DNA of 64,000 bases, taken from positions 248,001-312,000 of the forward strand of contig NC_013061.1 of assembly GCF_000023825.1 (NCBI RefSeq). The letters run 5' to 3'. This DNA is from Pedobacter heparinus DSM 2366 (GTDB lineage Bacteria; Bacteroidota; Bacteroidia; Sphingobacteriales; Sphingobacteriaceae). Position numbers and translations under genes: made by a program. The notes under the pieces are model-generated. The model was not told the DNA's origin, did no database searches, and worked only from the letters and a program-made list of their open reading frames with translations. Of this stretch, positions 38,501-45,810 are shown piece after piece (positions within the stretch are counted from its first letter, which is position 1; each line of letters opens with the position of its first letter).

Positions 38501-38520
38501 AAGAGTAAACGTTTTACCAT
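32557..38520 (-). CDS. Giant type IX secreted adhesin with PKD repeats and gliding-motility-type C-terminal domain
   Basis: 1987 residues. Signal peptide (1-about 22). The first two thirds consist of immunoglobulin-like and SprB-like beta repeats, including two recurring AGAD..(I/V)C units (about residues 920 and 1120) and repeated (V/I)TITP / TVNP strand ends. From about 1450 to 1890 at least five PKD domains are visible by their W/Y-DFG-(D/N)G motifs (FSWDFGNGTSS, YFYDFGDGSP, FTFDFGDGSP, YLWDFGDGSP, WEWDFGDGTSS). The last about 85 residues (PNSFIPGD...FNKWGQLLWE...GWDGTFKGQPMPQGVYFWKI) form the gliding-motility-associated (type B) sorting domain for type IX secretion. Many paired cysteines. 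Paired with the PorP/SprF gene. Role: surface attachment or motility adhesin (inference). Confidence 0.93.
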   Translation of the reverse strand: MVKRLLFFTFALLFLQISEAFSQITIGTVDAGPYTPGSSIAATFSINPTTCINRDNQFDLVLVSPAGVELSTIGSYTGFYTTFINGTIPQGTLPGTGYKLRIKTTSPVLTPIAESNTFEIKTGTAITAAVSSAPVITAPYIFGYCPGRPNAVFNFTNQSTATSTVTGTIKNELSGSIDANLTFTTAIQSFTASFAHYTVSIKAQMPDGTIGTRAYMVINNNVFNNFSTSGSNAFVCLPGGFLQYGVDVNGPTGIQNNYPGNTYQIMWGDGVTDTYTFCDLKSGSVQHEYLRSSCGNPPYSTGGGTVYNVFGINISVVSPCGQVGGAISTYVRVVDKPVNKFSHPAAACTGRPVTFVNNSILGQDPGSNSQVCSNNNVTYNWYVDGQIVLAGVPRSTNLVHTFPTHGVHDVKLESVTSGSCEGAAITQQICIQDPPQPAFDFNGAPQTGCAPFTIQARDLSVIDNICNANNAYNWIVNGPAGVQITNQGDKNPIFKFNNPGTYTIILEIQTASCGTVRTQIPQQIVLADGAPVATLSDNVTLCALNTFTFDNNTGPTRTILTGTQQDLATTYTWSVTESDGSALAPGDFSFEGGTDLHTKFPIIKFNQFKTYRIKVVHVNSCGQTDDFQLITFSPSPVPNVVTNANPICYDGVINLQGSITGGAYASFEWVGNGGSFSPATGNLTTTYTPSIAERNAGTTTIILRVNTGLQGACARVEFPLVVNIRPNNTGTNATQQICTGNTVSHTPASTVVGSTYSWTVSNPDGNATGQLPGSGTAITDVIINNSATANAVVIYTITPLSNGCSGVPYTFTVTITPRPVLTAIAAKSTICSNESSAITLSSNLLNTRYTWTSSVTGNITGNNSVNTQTANSIIDDILINNSTTQGSVTYTITPFSATGCPGTPVSVTVNVDPALTVANAGADKSICATTSYTMEGNTANVGTGTWTPVSANASGVTFANPNSPTTVVNGLSPGNSYTFRWTIDATSACSPTFDEVTITVNEPTIPGTTAGTPTIVCANNNTGTISLSGNIGNVIRWESSLDGNTWIPIAGNNTTTTYTFNNLTVSTQFRAVVQNGGCTVENSTGTTITVSPASTIATAGADQVLCNEPTATLDGNTPAAGETGVWTHASGSPIAVITDPANPKTTVTGLTPGQTYRFVWTITGNAPCGPTFDDVTIRNNPPIVQNISSTSAVVCNGQEVLLNGSAPTGGDGTNYTYSWEIKVDTGPWNLINNATDKDLIITLTTPGTVSFRRIVTSGGCTSTSNEYSIVVQPAITGNNISADQIICSGTTPALLTGPAPTGGGGTFTYQWQSSPDGTVWTNIGGANDIDYQPTALTTTTFYRRNASTLACGSLQVPSNTVKITVNPNAKAEFTWTNDKGCVPFTLPVTVVHYVDRNATYTWYANTTVIGTGTTFPVYTIQNSNESVTIRLVVTSSLGCSQDEFSHVFSTNQAVPASFTQNTTEGCGPLPVNFVNTSDLTAGATFSWDFGNGTSSTQANPGTVTYQAEATGKDTTYVVTLTATTSCGSNSVTSTVLVKAKPVAIFSPSRTDGCSPMLVNFTNTSPGGAGTTYFYDFGDGSPVIQRPDKSPVQHTYNTTVTTTFRATLTVVNECGTDIRAYNIRVAPQNITPELVVDANEKEGCAPHTVNFDNNSIGASRFTFDFGDGSPIQTVLTTGRVPHVYTMPGTFTITMTAYNSCSEISTTETVTVLPQPIADFDAVNKLGCTGLAVKFTNNTQNGVSYLWDFGDGSPTSTEVEPTHVYTGSQEYYTVTLTAVNNLGCPMTVTKTNFIHIVQPPVAAFNVNPSTLISIPDYTFNFEDQSTNTPTIWEWDFGDGTSSALRNPSHTYLDTGTYKVTLKVTNQQGCFTTTFKNVTIKGVPGYLFVPNSFIPGDTRPELREFRAKGSGIANWRFSIFNKWGQLLWETTKLEEGRPAEGWDGTFKGQPMPQGVYFWKIDVQMINGTEWKGMTYDKSVPKRTGPIHLIR

Positions 38521-38599
38521 ATATACAGGATGCTGTATAAAAGTAAATAATTTTTTGCTCTAATTAATTATATTGTAGTAAAACGGTCTAAAATAAAAA

Positions 38600-38620
38600 A
38601 GCCACAGGAATTTTCCTGTG
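38600..38620 (-). terminator. Intrinsic terminator after groEL
   Basis: CACAGGA (38603-38609), loop ATTT, TCCTGTG (38614-38620). On the minus strand the stem is followed by GCTTTTTTATTTT, a clear T-run. It lies 31 bases beyond the groEL stop. Confidence 0.8.
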
Positions 38621-38651
38621 ACTTTCTTTATATTCAATGAAGGGGTGAAAC

Positions 38652-40295
38652 TTACATCATACCACCCATGCCGCCGCCGCCCATTGGAGGCATACCAGCA
38701 CCACCGGCAGGAGCTTCTTCAGGATCGTCAGCCAATACAACTTCAGTTGTTAACAGCATAGCTGCAATTGAAGCTGCGTTTTCAAGTGCTACACGACCAA
38801 CTTTAGTCGGATCGATTACACCAGCTGCAATTAAGTTTTCATAAACGTCGGTACGTGCATTGTAGCCAAAGTCGGCTTTACCTTCTTTAACTTTTTGCAC
38901 TACGATAGATCCTTCGATACCAGCATTCTGGCAGATCTGACGTAAAGGCTCTTCGATAGCACGACGAATGATCTGGATACCAGTAGTTTCATCATCGTTA
39001 GATCCTTTCATGCCTTCCAATGCCTCAATAGCACGGATGAAAGCCACACCACCACCTGCTACAATACCTTCTTCAACCGCTGCGCGGGTTGCATGTAAAG
39101 CATCATCAACACGGTCTTTTTTCTCTTTCATCTCTACTTCAGAAGCAGCACCAACATAAAGAACAGCAACACCACCAGCTAATTTAGCCAAACGCTCCTG
39201 TAACTTTTCTTTGTCGTAATCAGATGTAGTGGTCTCAATCTGAGCCTTGATCTGGTTCACACGGGCTTTAATGTCTTCCGACTGACCAGCACCGTTGATT
39301 ACAGTAGTATTGTCTTTATCAACAACAACTTTCTCAGCAGTACCTAAGTAAGTAAGGTCAGCATTTTCTAATTTATAACCTCTTTCTTCAGAAATAACAG
39401 TACCACCAGTTAAGATAGCAATGTCTTCCAGCATAGCTTTTCTGCGGTCGCCAAAACCTGGAGCTTTAACAGCAACAACTTTCAGTGAGCCACGGATTTT
39501 GTTTACTACCAATGTAGCCAGGGCCTCACCGTCTAAATCTTCAGCAATGATCAATAAAGGCTTACCAGTCTGAACTTGTTTTTCCAGAACAGGCAGCAAT
39601 TCTTTCATGTTGCTGATCTTTTTGTCATAGATCAAAATGTAAGGGTTTTCTAATTCCGCTTCCATTTTATCGGCATTGGTTACAAAGTAAGGAGATAAGT
39701 AACCACGGTCAAACTGCATACCTTCAACTGTTTTAACTTCAGTTTCAGTACCTTTTGCTTCTTCAACAGTAATTACACCATCTTTACCAACTTTGCCCAT
39801 TGCTTCTGCAATTAAAGCACCAATAACCTCATCATTGTTAGCTGAAATAGAAGCTACCTGTTTGATCTTGTTGTTGTCTTCACCTACAGTTTGCGACTGG
39901 GCTTTCAGGTTTTCAACAATGGCAGTAACTGCTTTGTCGATACCACGTTTCAAATCCATTGGATTTGCACCGGCAGCCACGTTTTTAATGCCAGCAGTAA
40001 CAATTGCCTGTGCCAATACAGTTGCCGTAGTTGTTCCGTCACCTGCAATGTCTGCAGTTTTAGAAGCTACTTCTTTAACCATCTGGGCACCCATATTTTC
40101 AATCGGGTCTTTCAACTCAATTTCTTTTGCTACAGTTACACCATCTTTAGTAATTGCAGGTGAACCAAATTTTTTATCGATAATTACGTTGCGGCCTTTA
40201 GGACCTAAAGTTACTTTTACTGCATTGGCCAACGTATCAACACCTCTTTTCAGGGCATCGCGGGCTTCTACATTATATTTTACTTGTTTTGCCAT
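38652..40295 (-). CDS. groEL: Chaperonin GroEL (60 kDa)
   Basis: 547 residues, full length, ending in the flexible GGM repeat tail ([17 protein letters not shown]). ATP-dependent folding cage with GroES. Clear landmarks: [67 protein letters not shown]. Situated 43 bases after groES in the usual groES-groEL order and followed by a T-run terminator. Confidence 0.99.
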   Translation of the reverse strand: MAKQVKYNVEARDALKRGVDTLANAVKVTLGPKGRNVIIDKKFGSPAITKDGVTVAKEIELKDPIENMGAQMVKEVASKTADIAGDGTTTATVLAQAIVTAGIKNVAAGANPMDLKRGIDKAVTAIVENLKAQSQTVGEDNNKIKQVASISANNDEVIGALIAEAMGKVGKDGVITVEEAKGTETEVKTVEGMQFDRGYLSPYFVTNADKMEAELENPYILIYDKKISNMKELLPVLEKQVQTGKPLLIIAEDLDGEALATLVVNKIRGSLKVVAVKAPGFGDRRKAMLEDIAILTGGTVISEERGYKLENADLTYLGTAEKVVVDKDNTTVINGAGQSEDIKARVNQIKAQIETTTSDYDKEKLQERLAKLAGGVAVLYVGAASEVEMKEKKDRVDDALHATRAAVEEGIVAGGGVAFIRAIEALEGMKGSNDDETTGIQIIRRAIEEPLRQICQNAGIEGSIVVQKVKEGKADFGYNARTDVYENLIAAGVIDPTKVGRVALENAASIAAMLLTTEVVLADDPEEAPAGGAGMPPMGGGGMGGMM

Positions 40296-40338
40296 TTCTT
40301 AAATGTGATTAAGTTTTAATGTTTAAATGTTACTCCAA

Positions 40339-40629
40339 TTATCCTACGATAGCGTAGATGTCGCTTTCGCGCATGATCAAATAGTCTTTACCGTCAATAG
40401 GAAGTTCTGTGCCGCCATATTTGCCATAAAGCACTACATCGCCCACTTTAACTGCTGGTTTCTTACCTTCTGAATCTTCTTCCGAAACCGAAACAACAGT
40501 TCCTTTTGATGGTTTTTCTTTTGCAGTGTCAGGGATATAGATTCCTGAAGCTGTTTTTTCTTCTGCCGCAGCAGGTTCAACAATAACTCTGTTTGCTGTA
40601 CCTGAAATTGGTTTAAGGTTTAAAGCCAT
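40339..40629 (-). CDS. groES: Co-chaperonin GroES (10 kDa)
   Basis: 96 residues, the standard length. Heptameric lid of GroEL. Shows [36 protein letters not shown] with the mobile loop and [24 protein letters not shown]. The 210 bases upstream contain no CIRCE element (TTAGCACTC-N9-GAGTGCTAA), so HrcA control is not indicated; an imperfect TGACAA ... TTGTCA pair spans 40720-40743 and no convincing -7 element was found. Heat control is therefore unresolved. Confidence 0.98.
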   Translation of the reverse strand: MALNLKPISGTANRVIVEPAAAEEKTASGIYIPDTAKEKPSKGTVVSVSEEDSEGKKPAVKVGDVVLYGKYGGTELPIDGKDYLIMRESDIYAIVG

Positions 40630-40793
40630 AACTTGATATTAATTTATTTTTTAAGTTAAAATTTAAATTCGTATTGTACGTCAGTAATTACATCAGTTTT
40701 TATGCCAATGCAATTAGGGTTGACAAATTTGCACTGCATTGTCAGCTAACAGATTTTGTTAAAGTGTTTTTGTGTCAGAGTGGCAGAACATAA

Positions 40794-40822
40794 AAAAGCC
40801 CGGTACACTGTACCGGGCTTTT
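40794..40822. terminator. Strong hairpin terminator after secG
   Basis: Perfect 14-base arms AAAAGCCCGGTACA (40794-40807) and TGTACCGGGCTTTT (40809-40822) around a single central base, so the real loop is about five bases. It is GC-rich in the middle and has A/T outer tracts, giving U-runs in either direction; it follows secG by 18 bases. Confidence 0.88.
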
Positions 40823-40840
40823 CTCTATAACCTTTAAGGT

Positions 40841-41185
40841 CTATTTCTTTGTGGTATCTGTAGCAACAGGAGCAGCAGCTGGTGCCGTTCTGTTTCCTAT
40901 CGGAGATGGTGTTGGGGTTTTGTCCAGGTGTTCCTGGATTTTTGATGCGCCGCCGGTAGATGAACCTCCCGATTTTGCAATTGTGGTAATAGATAAGGTG
41001 ATCACAACAATTAAAGTTAATAAAACCCAGGTGCCTTTTTCCAGTACATCACCTGTACGTTGAACACCAAACATATTGCTGCCCGCACCACCGGTAGCCA
41101 GACCACCACCTTTAGGATTTTGTACCAAAACAAACAGCCCTAAAGCAACACAAACAATGATCAATAAAATAATTAAAAAAAGCAT
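40841..41185 (-). CDS. secG: Preprotein translocase subunit SecG
   Basis: 114 residues. Two membrane helices (about 2-20 and 52-70) separated by the conserved VQNPKGGGLATGGAGSNMFGVQRTGDVLEKGTW loop, the hallmark of SecG, and a C-terminal tail rich in Ala, Pro and Thr. Auxiliary subunit of the SecYEG translocon. Last gene of the leftward unit headed by a sigma-54 activator, lptE and a helical protein. Confidence 0.95.
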   Translation of the reverse strand: MLFLIILLIIVCVALGLFVLVQNPKGGGLATGGAGSNMFGVQRTGDVLEKGTWVLLTLIVVITLSITTIAKSGGSSTGGASKIQEHLDKTPTPSPIGNRTAPAAAPVATDTTKK

Positions 41186-41199
41186 AATATGTTATGTTG

Positions 41200-42306
41200 T
41201 TAAATTTTCTTTTCTATAGATTGGATAAGGTCGGCAAAGTAACGGCTTTTTTCTGGAAACTTCAAACTTAATTTTTCGTAGGTCTCAATTGCCTTGTCAT
41301 AAAGCATCTGCTCGATATAAATTTTAGCTAAGGTTTCAGATACCAGATCGTTATGGTCTTCTGCACTTTTCTTGGCCTTGTTCTCATTGTCGATCTGCTC
41401 CGGTTTTGGCGGGCTGATCTGCGGATCATTTTTAATAAAGCTTTCTATAATTTCAGCGCCCTTGGTTGGCTTCCTGAAACCTTCGGTGGTATAGCCTTCT
41501 TCTTCCTCAAAAGGACTTTGTATATGAAATATATGTTCTACATACTGATGTTGCAGTTCACTGGGCCTGTGTTGCCTGTTATGTTGCTCAGGCTCCTCAG
41601 TTTCCTTTTTTTTTGGCGAGGCATAAGGCTGGAAGATCTGCTGATGCTCTTTCCTGGTCTTGGCCAGCCACCATAAAAAAGTATAAGGCAGCTGATCATC
41701 ATCATATTTGCTGATCACCACAGGCTCTTCCTGTTTTAACGGTGCGGTCTGCTGTTCCGTCACAGGTGTCGGGCTTTCTTCTTCAGAGGCTTCTACAGTG
41801 AAATTATCCTGGAAAGCAAAGAAATCAGACGATACAATGTTTTCGATCACAAAATCATCTTCCGGCTTTAAAGGGGTATCATTTTGCCCAAATTCTTTAA
41901 TGTTTACCTCTCCGATTTCTTCAAAAACCTCCTGTTCGTCCGCATTGCTCAATTTATTTTCTGATTCAGCAGGCACCTCATCAATCACATCCACATCAAT
42001 CGGCTCCGGCTGTATACCTGCCAGGTCAACAAAAGGTACCGGCTGAAGATCGGTTTGCAGCAATTCTTCGGGGGCATAAAGCAGATTATAGAGCAGCTGC
42101 CCATTGGTGTATAAGGCTGCGGTGGCCAGGTTGTTGTTTTGTTCCGGACCTTCAAGTGTTGCTTTGGCCAGCAACAGGTGCAGGGGCTGGAAATAAGGAT
42201 AGCGTGCTGTTAAATCCTTTAACAGGGCCTCATTTTCCCGGGTTACCTTTTCAGGTGCCGCAAGTAATACTGCCAGTTGTTGTTTAATGTCTAATTCCTG
42301 CTCCAC
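41200..42306 (-). CDS. Helical protein with TPR-like C-terminus, function unknown
   Basis: 368 residues, no signal peptide or membrane helix. The N-terminal about 75 residues are helical with a YPYFQPLHLLLAKA motif common to a family of Bacteroidota proteins. Residues about 95-270 are acidic and low in complexity (many Glu, Asp, Pro), probably disordered, with an internal LPYTFLWWLAKTRKEHQQIF patch. The last about 50 residues (LVSETLAKIYIEQMLYDKAIETYEKLSLKFPEKSRYF) form a TPR-like hairpin. Between lptE and secG, 14 bases upstream of secG, so it may be tied to envelope assembly. Not assigned further. Confidence 0.75.
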   Translation of the reverse strand: MEQELDIKQQLAVLLAAPEKVTRENEALLKDLTARYPYFQPLHLLLAKATLEGPEQNNNLATAALYTNGQLLYNLLYAPEELLQTDLQPVPFVDLAGIQPEPIDVDVIDEVPAESENKLSNADEQEVFEEIGEVNIKEFGQNDTPLKPEDDFVIENIVSSDFFAFQDNFTVEASEEESPTPVTEQQTAPLKQEEPVVISKYDDDQLPYTFLWWLAKTRKEHQQIFQPYASPKKKETEEPEQHNRQHRPSELQHQYVEHIFHIQSPFEEEEGYTTEGFRKPTKGAEIIESFIKNDPQISPPKPEQIDNENKAKKSAEDHNDLVSETLAKIYIEQMLYDKAIETYEKLSLKFPEKSRYFADLIQSIEKKI

Positions 42307-42337
42307 GTTGCTAAGTTAATAATTGAAACGCCAAATT

Positions 42338-42841
42338 CTACCAATTTGCAAATGCACGGTTAAAAATGTCTTCAGTGAGCTGTGCGGTTACGTCTTTGAT
42401 CAGCCCCTGTTCTATGCTCTGCAGGCTTTGTCCCTGTAGTTTAAAGTCTTTAAAGCGTTCAAAAGACTCCTCAAAACTCAATTTAGGGTTAAGGTTATTG
42501 GTGTACTTTACATTTACCCTGATGCTGAGCCTGTTGGCACCTGCTGTTGGTGCGTTGTTGTCCTGTATGGCAACCGGGCTTATGGAGTAACCCGAAATGT
42601 TGCCCGAAAAAACGGCATGGGCATCATTCTGTGTAATGCTCAGGCTGGTCTGGTTTCTGATCCTTGTTTTCAGCTCCTCTGTAAACTGTGAACTTAAATA
42701 AGGGACAACCAAAGGTGCGTTGTTTTCAAAAACAAGGACGTTAACGGTTTTCATCTCTGCCGGAATGGAAGCCCCGTTCAGCGCTATTTTACACCCGCTA
42801 AGTACGAAAGGTAAAAGCAACAGTATCAATACTTTTTTCAT
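42338..42841 (-). CDS. lptE: LPS assembly lipoprotein LptE-like
   Basis: 167 residues from ATG at 42841; a GTG at 42844 overlaps the previous stop but is less likely. Lipoprotein signal with lipobox LSGC (Cys17), then the LptE-type beginning IPAEMKTVNVLVFENNAPLVVPYLSSQFTEELKTRI and a later SFERF / LIKDVTAQLTEDIFNRAF C-terminal helix. In LPS export LptE plugs the LptD barrel at the outer membrane. Starts 2 bases after the sigma-54 activator gene, so both are in one unit. Called at family level because LptE sequences diverge strongly. Confidence 0.87.
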   Translation of the reverse strand: MKKVLILLLLPFVLSGCKIALNGASIPAEMKTVNVLVFENNAPLVVPYLSSQFTEELKTRIRNQTSLSITQNDAHAVFSGNISGYSISPVAIQDNNAPTAGANRLSIRVNVKYTNNLNPKLSFEESFERFKDFKLQGQSLQSIEQGLIKDVTAQLTEDIFNRAFANW

Positions 42842-42843
42842 CA

Positions 42844-44079
42844 CTAGTTTAAGTTCAGTTCCTTAATTTTCCTGTATAATGTACGTTCCGAGATACCCAG
42901 CTCCTGTGCAGCAAATTTGCGCTTGCCCTTGTGCTTTTTTAAAGCTTTTTTGATCAGGTCTGATTCTTTGTCGATCAGCGACAATGATTCTTCAACTTCC
43001 TCTGCATCCTGCGTATAGTTATATTCTGAGGGGGAGTTTTGTAAAGGGTTTTTAATGGTCAGGGTCGCCTCATGGTTCATTGTCTGGTCCACATCCTGGT
43101 AAAGCTGATTGATGTAATGTGGATTGTCGGCAATCACATGAGAGGTATTGCCCCCGCTTTGTATAATTTCAGCAACCAGTTTTTTCAGTTCCATCATGTC
43201 CTTTTTCATGTCAAAAAGCACCTTGTAAAGAATATCCCGTTCAGAAAAATCATCTTTACTGCCACCATTGCTGATCGCCATTGGCAGATTGCTCCCGCTT
43301 TCATTAGGGATATAGTTCAGCAGGGCTGCTGCGGTTACGTTCCGGTCTTTTTCAAGCACGCAGATCTGTTCGGCTATATTTTTCAGCTGCCTTACGTTTC
43401 CGGGCCAGCTGTAATTGCTCAGCATCTGTATGGCATCCGGCTCCAGCTGTATACCCGGACTTCTATACTTATCGCTAAAGTCGGCAGAAAACTTTCTGAA
43501 CAGCAGGTAAATGTCTTCTTTACGTTCATGCAGTGCAGGGATCCGCAAAGGAACCGTGTTTAGCCTGTAGTAAAGGTCTTCACGGAACTTACCCGATTTT
43601 ACCCTGTTGTATACATCTACGTTGGTGGCTGCAATGATCCGTACATCTGTTTTTTGTACTTTTGACGATCCTACCCTCAGGTATTCGCCACTTTCTAATA
43701 TCCTGAGTAAACGCGCCTGGGTGCCTAATGGCAATTCTGCCACTTCATCTAAAAAGATCGTACCTCCATTGGCCACCTCAAAATAACCCTTACGGGCTTC
43801 ATGAGCACCGGTAAAAGAACCTTTTTCATGACCAAACAATTCCGAGCCTATGGTTCCTTCCGGTATGGCACCGCAGTTTACGGCAATAAATGCCCCATGT
43901 TTCCGGGTGCTCATCTGATGGATAATATGAGAGAAAACCTCTTTACCACTACCACTTTCGCCGGTAATCAATACAGACATATCGGTTGGTGCAACCTGTC
44001 TGGCTATATCTATTGCCCGGTTCAGCAGCGGAGAGCCTCCTATAATCCCGAAACGGTTTTTAATGTCCTGTATATCCAT
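42844..44079 (-). CDS. Sigma-54-dependent transcriptional activator without sensory domain
   Basis: 411 residues. The AAA+ domain starts almost at the N-terminus: Walker A GESGSGKE, the sigma-54-contacting loop in the form GSFTGA (the usual form is GAFTGA), Walker B GGTIFLDEVAELP, and the WPGNVRQLKN region. A variable linker is followed by a Fis-type helix-turn-helix (KKHKGKRKFAAQELGISERTLYRKIKELNLN). There is no receiver, GAF or PAS domain, so activity must be set by expression or by a partner, as for PspF. Immediately followed by lptE. Target promoters (-24/-12) were not identified in the window. Confidence 0.92.
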   Translation of the reverse strand: MDIQDIKNRFGIIGGSPLLNRAIDIARQVAPTDMSVLITGESGSGKEVFSHIIHQMSTRKHGAFIAVNCGAIPEGTIGSELFGHEKGSFTGAHEARKGYFEVANGGTIFLDEVAELPLGTQARLLRILESGEYLRVGSSKVQKTDVRIIAATNVDVYNRVKSGKFREDLYYRLNTVPLRIPALHERKEDIYLLFRKFSADFSDKYRSPGIQLEPDAIQMLSNYSWPGNVRQLKNIAEQICVLEKDRNVTAAALLNYIPNESGSNLPMAISNGGSKDDFSERDILYKVLFDMKKDMMELKKLVAEIIQSGGNTSHVIADNPHYINQLYQDVDQTMNHEATLTIKNPLQNSPSEYNYTQDAEEVEESLSLIDKESDLIKKALKKHKGKRKFAAQELGISERTLYRKIKELNLN

Positions 44080-44109
44080 TTATTATATACTTTCTTCCTT
44101 GTTTTTTGT

Positions 44110-44150
44110 TCCGTCATTGTGTTAAGCTTCAGCAACGAAGCAATGACGGA
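44110..44150. other. Stem-loop between miaB and the sigma-54 activator
   Basis: Ten-base arms TCCGTCATTG (44110-44119) and CAATGACGGA (44141-44150), with an inner CTTC / GAAG pair (44127-44130 and 44137-44140) and a 7-base bulge on one side. On the minus strand it lies between the miaB stop and the start of the activator gene and is followed by an A-rich, not T-rich, stretch, so it is not a standard terminator. It could be an RNA-processing or attenuation structure or a protein site. Confidence 0.5.
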
Positions 44151-44156
44151 GGTTAA

Positions 44157-45614
44157 TTAAACTGCTGCCTCTTCTTGTACCACTACAGTTCCAAGAAGTG
44201 TTGCAGAGGTACAACGGTCAATATGCACATTTACATATTGCCCGGCTTTAATTCCTGCAGTAGCAGGGAAAACAACCATTGCATTCTGATCATTTCTGCC
44301 ACAGAAATCCCTGTCAGATTTTTTAGAGGTACCTTCTACCAAAATCTTAACAGTTTTTCCAACAAATTGTTGCAAACGGAACAAAGAAGTTTCCTGTTGT
44401 TTAGCTAAAATTTCTGCCAGCCTGCGTTTTTTTACTTCTTCAGGAACATCGTCCTCCAGTTTTCTGGCGGCCAGTGTTCCTGGTCTTTCCGAATAGCTGA
44501 AAGTAAAGGCAAAATCATAGCCCACATAGTCCATGATACTGAGTGTTTCCTGGTGTTCTTCTTCTGTTTCCGTACAGAATCCGGCAATGATATCCGAAGA
44601 AATGGCACAATCAGGTATAATCTGTCTGATGGCATCTATCCTGTTGATGTACCATTCTCGTGTATAAGTCCGGTTCATCAGTTCCAGTACCCGTGTACTG
44701 CCCGATTGTACCGGCAGGTGGATATAGTTACAAATGTTTTCGTATTTGGCAATGGTGTATAACACCTCGTCTGTAATGTCTTTAGGGTGTGAGGTAGAAA
44801 ACCTGACCCGGAGTTCAGGACTGATCAGTGCAACTTTTTCCAGCAGCTGGGCAAAGTTCACTTCAATTTCCTGCGCTTCCCTGTTTTCATCAGTAGCGGC
44901 ACCCTTCCATTTGTAAGAGTCTACATTCTGTCCCAGCAGAGTCACTTCTTTATAACCACGGTCAAATAAGTCCTGCGCTTCGGCAAGTATAGAGTGTGGG
45001 TCACGGCTTCTTTCACGGCCCCTTGTAAAAGGCACCACGCAAAAGGAACACATGTTGTCGCAACCCCGCATAATTGAAATAAAGGCCGTAATGCCATTTC
45101 CGTTCAAGCGGACCGGACTGATGTCTGCATAAGTTTCCTCACGTGATAAAAGGACATTAATGGCCTTATGACCGCTTTCAACTTCATTCAGCAATTGCGG
45201 AAGTTCGCGGTAAGCATCAGGGCCAACCACCACATCCACCAGTTTTTCTTCTTCCAGAAATTTAGATTTCAGGCGTTCGGCCATACAGCCCAGTACCCCA
45301 ACAATAAGCTTTGGGTTTCTGCGCTTCTCTGCGCCAAACTGCGACAGCCTGTTGCGTACCCTTTGTTCTGCGTTTTCCCGGATTGAACAGGTATTAATGA
45401 ACACCACATCCGCTTCTTTATAGTCGCCCGTAGTTTCAAATCCCTGGTCTAATAAAATCGATGCAACAATTTCACTGTCCGCAAAATTCATCTGGCAACC
45501 GTAACTTTCAATATACAGCTTCCTGCCATTGCGCACTAAAGGTGCCGCTGTAACCAAAGCCTCTCCTTGTCGTGCTTCATCGTGTTTCTTATCTGTCAGC
45601 TGTAAATCAATCAT
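44157..45614 (-). CDS. miaB: tRNA-2-methylthio-N6-dimethylallyladenosine synthase MiaB
   Basis: About 485 residues from ATG at 45614 (an upstream in-frame start is unlikely since it would overlap the promoter). Radical SAM methylthiotransferase acting on adenosine 37 of tRNAs. N-terminal UPF0004 domain with [11 protein letters not shown] and further cluster cysteines ([17 protein letters not shown]), radical SAM motif CDNMCSFC in [22 protein letters not shown], and a C-terminal TRAM domain. Identity firm by the MiaB-type LPVQSGS and [10 protein letters not shown] phrases. Confidence 0.95.
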   Translation of the reverse strand: MIDLQLTDKKHDEARQGEALVTAAPLVRNGRKLYIESYGCQMNFADSEIVASILLDQGFETTGDYKEADVVFINTCSIRENAEQRVRNRLSQFGAEKRRNPKLIVGVLGCMAERLKSKFLEEEKLVDVVVGPDAYRELPQLLNEVESGHKAINVLLSREETYADISPVRLNGNGITAFISIMRGCDNMCSFCVVPFTRGRERSRDPHSILAEAQDLFDRGYKEVTLLGQNVDSYKWKGAATDENREAQEIEVNFAQLLEKVALISPELRVRFSTSHPKDITDEVLYTIAKYENICNYIHLPVQSGSTRVLELMNRTYTREWYINRIDAIRQIIPDCAISSDIIAGFCTETEEEHQETLSIMDYVGYDFAFTFSYSERPGTLAARKLEDDVPEEVKKRRLAEILAKQQETSLFRLQQFVGKTVKILVEGTSKKSDRDFCGRNDQNAMVVFPATAGIKAGQYVNVHIDRCTSATLLGTVVVQEEAAV

Positions 45615-45638
45615 AAATATTAAACTTTTATGGGGCTT

Positions 45639-45671
45639 CAAAAATACGGAATAATATTTATAAATGACAAA
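45639..45671 (-). promoter_or_regulatory. miaB promoter
   Basis: On the minus strand TTTG (45671-45668) is followed after 21 bases by TATTTTTG (45646-45639), a full match to the Bacteroidota -33 / -7 consensus TTTG-N19-21-TAnnTTTG. Transcription would start around 45635, leaving a leader of about 20 bases before the ATG at 45614. Confidence 0.65.
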
Positions 45672-45810
45672 TTGGCAGAAATATTAATTACAATAGAATT
45701 GAGCCGGTCCTTTAAAAATTCTGAATCGTATAGGACTTTTTTAATAAAGCATTGTCTTGTAGCAAAAGGAATAATTAAAAAGGGTTTTTACTTGGTTAAT
45801 TTATTGGTGT

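Noticed and set aside
32557..38520. CRISPR array or DNA repeats in the adhesin gene
   Set aside because: The recurring units are protein-level repeats with diverged DNA; no short identical repeats with regular spacers are visible.
39793..40302. 169-codon open frame antisense to groEL
   Set aside because: groEL is certain on the other strand; open antisense frames are common over conserved, codon-biased genes.
40680..40790. CIRCE-type heat-shock operator upstream of groES
   Set aside because: No TTAGCACTC-N9-GAGTGCTAA is present; the TGACAA / TTGTCA pair has asymmetric spacing and may be chance.
43072..43563. 163-codon frame antisense to the sigma-54 activator
   Set aside because: The minus-strand AAA+ motifs are complete, and the plus-strand product shows no known motif.
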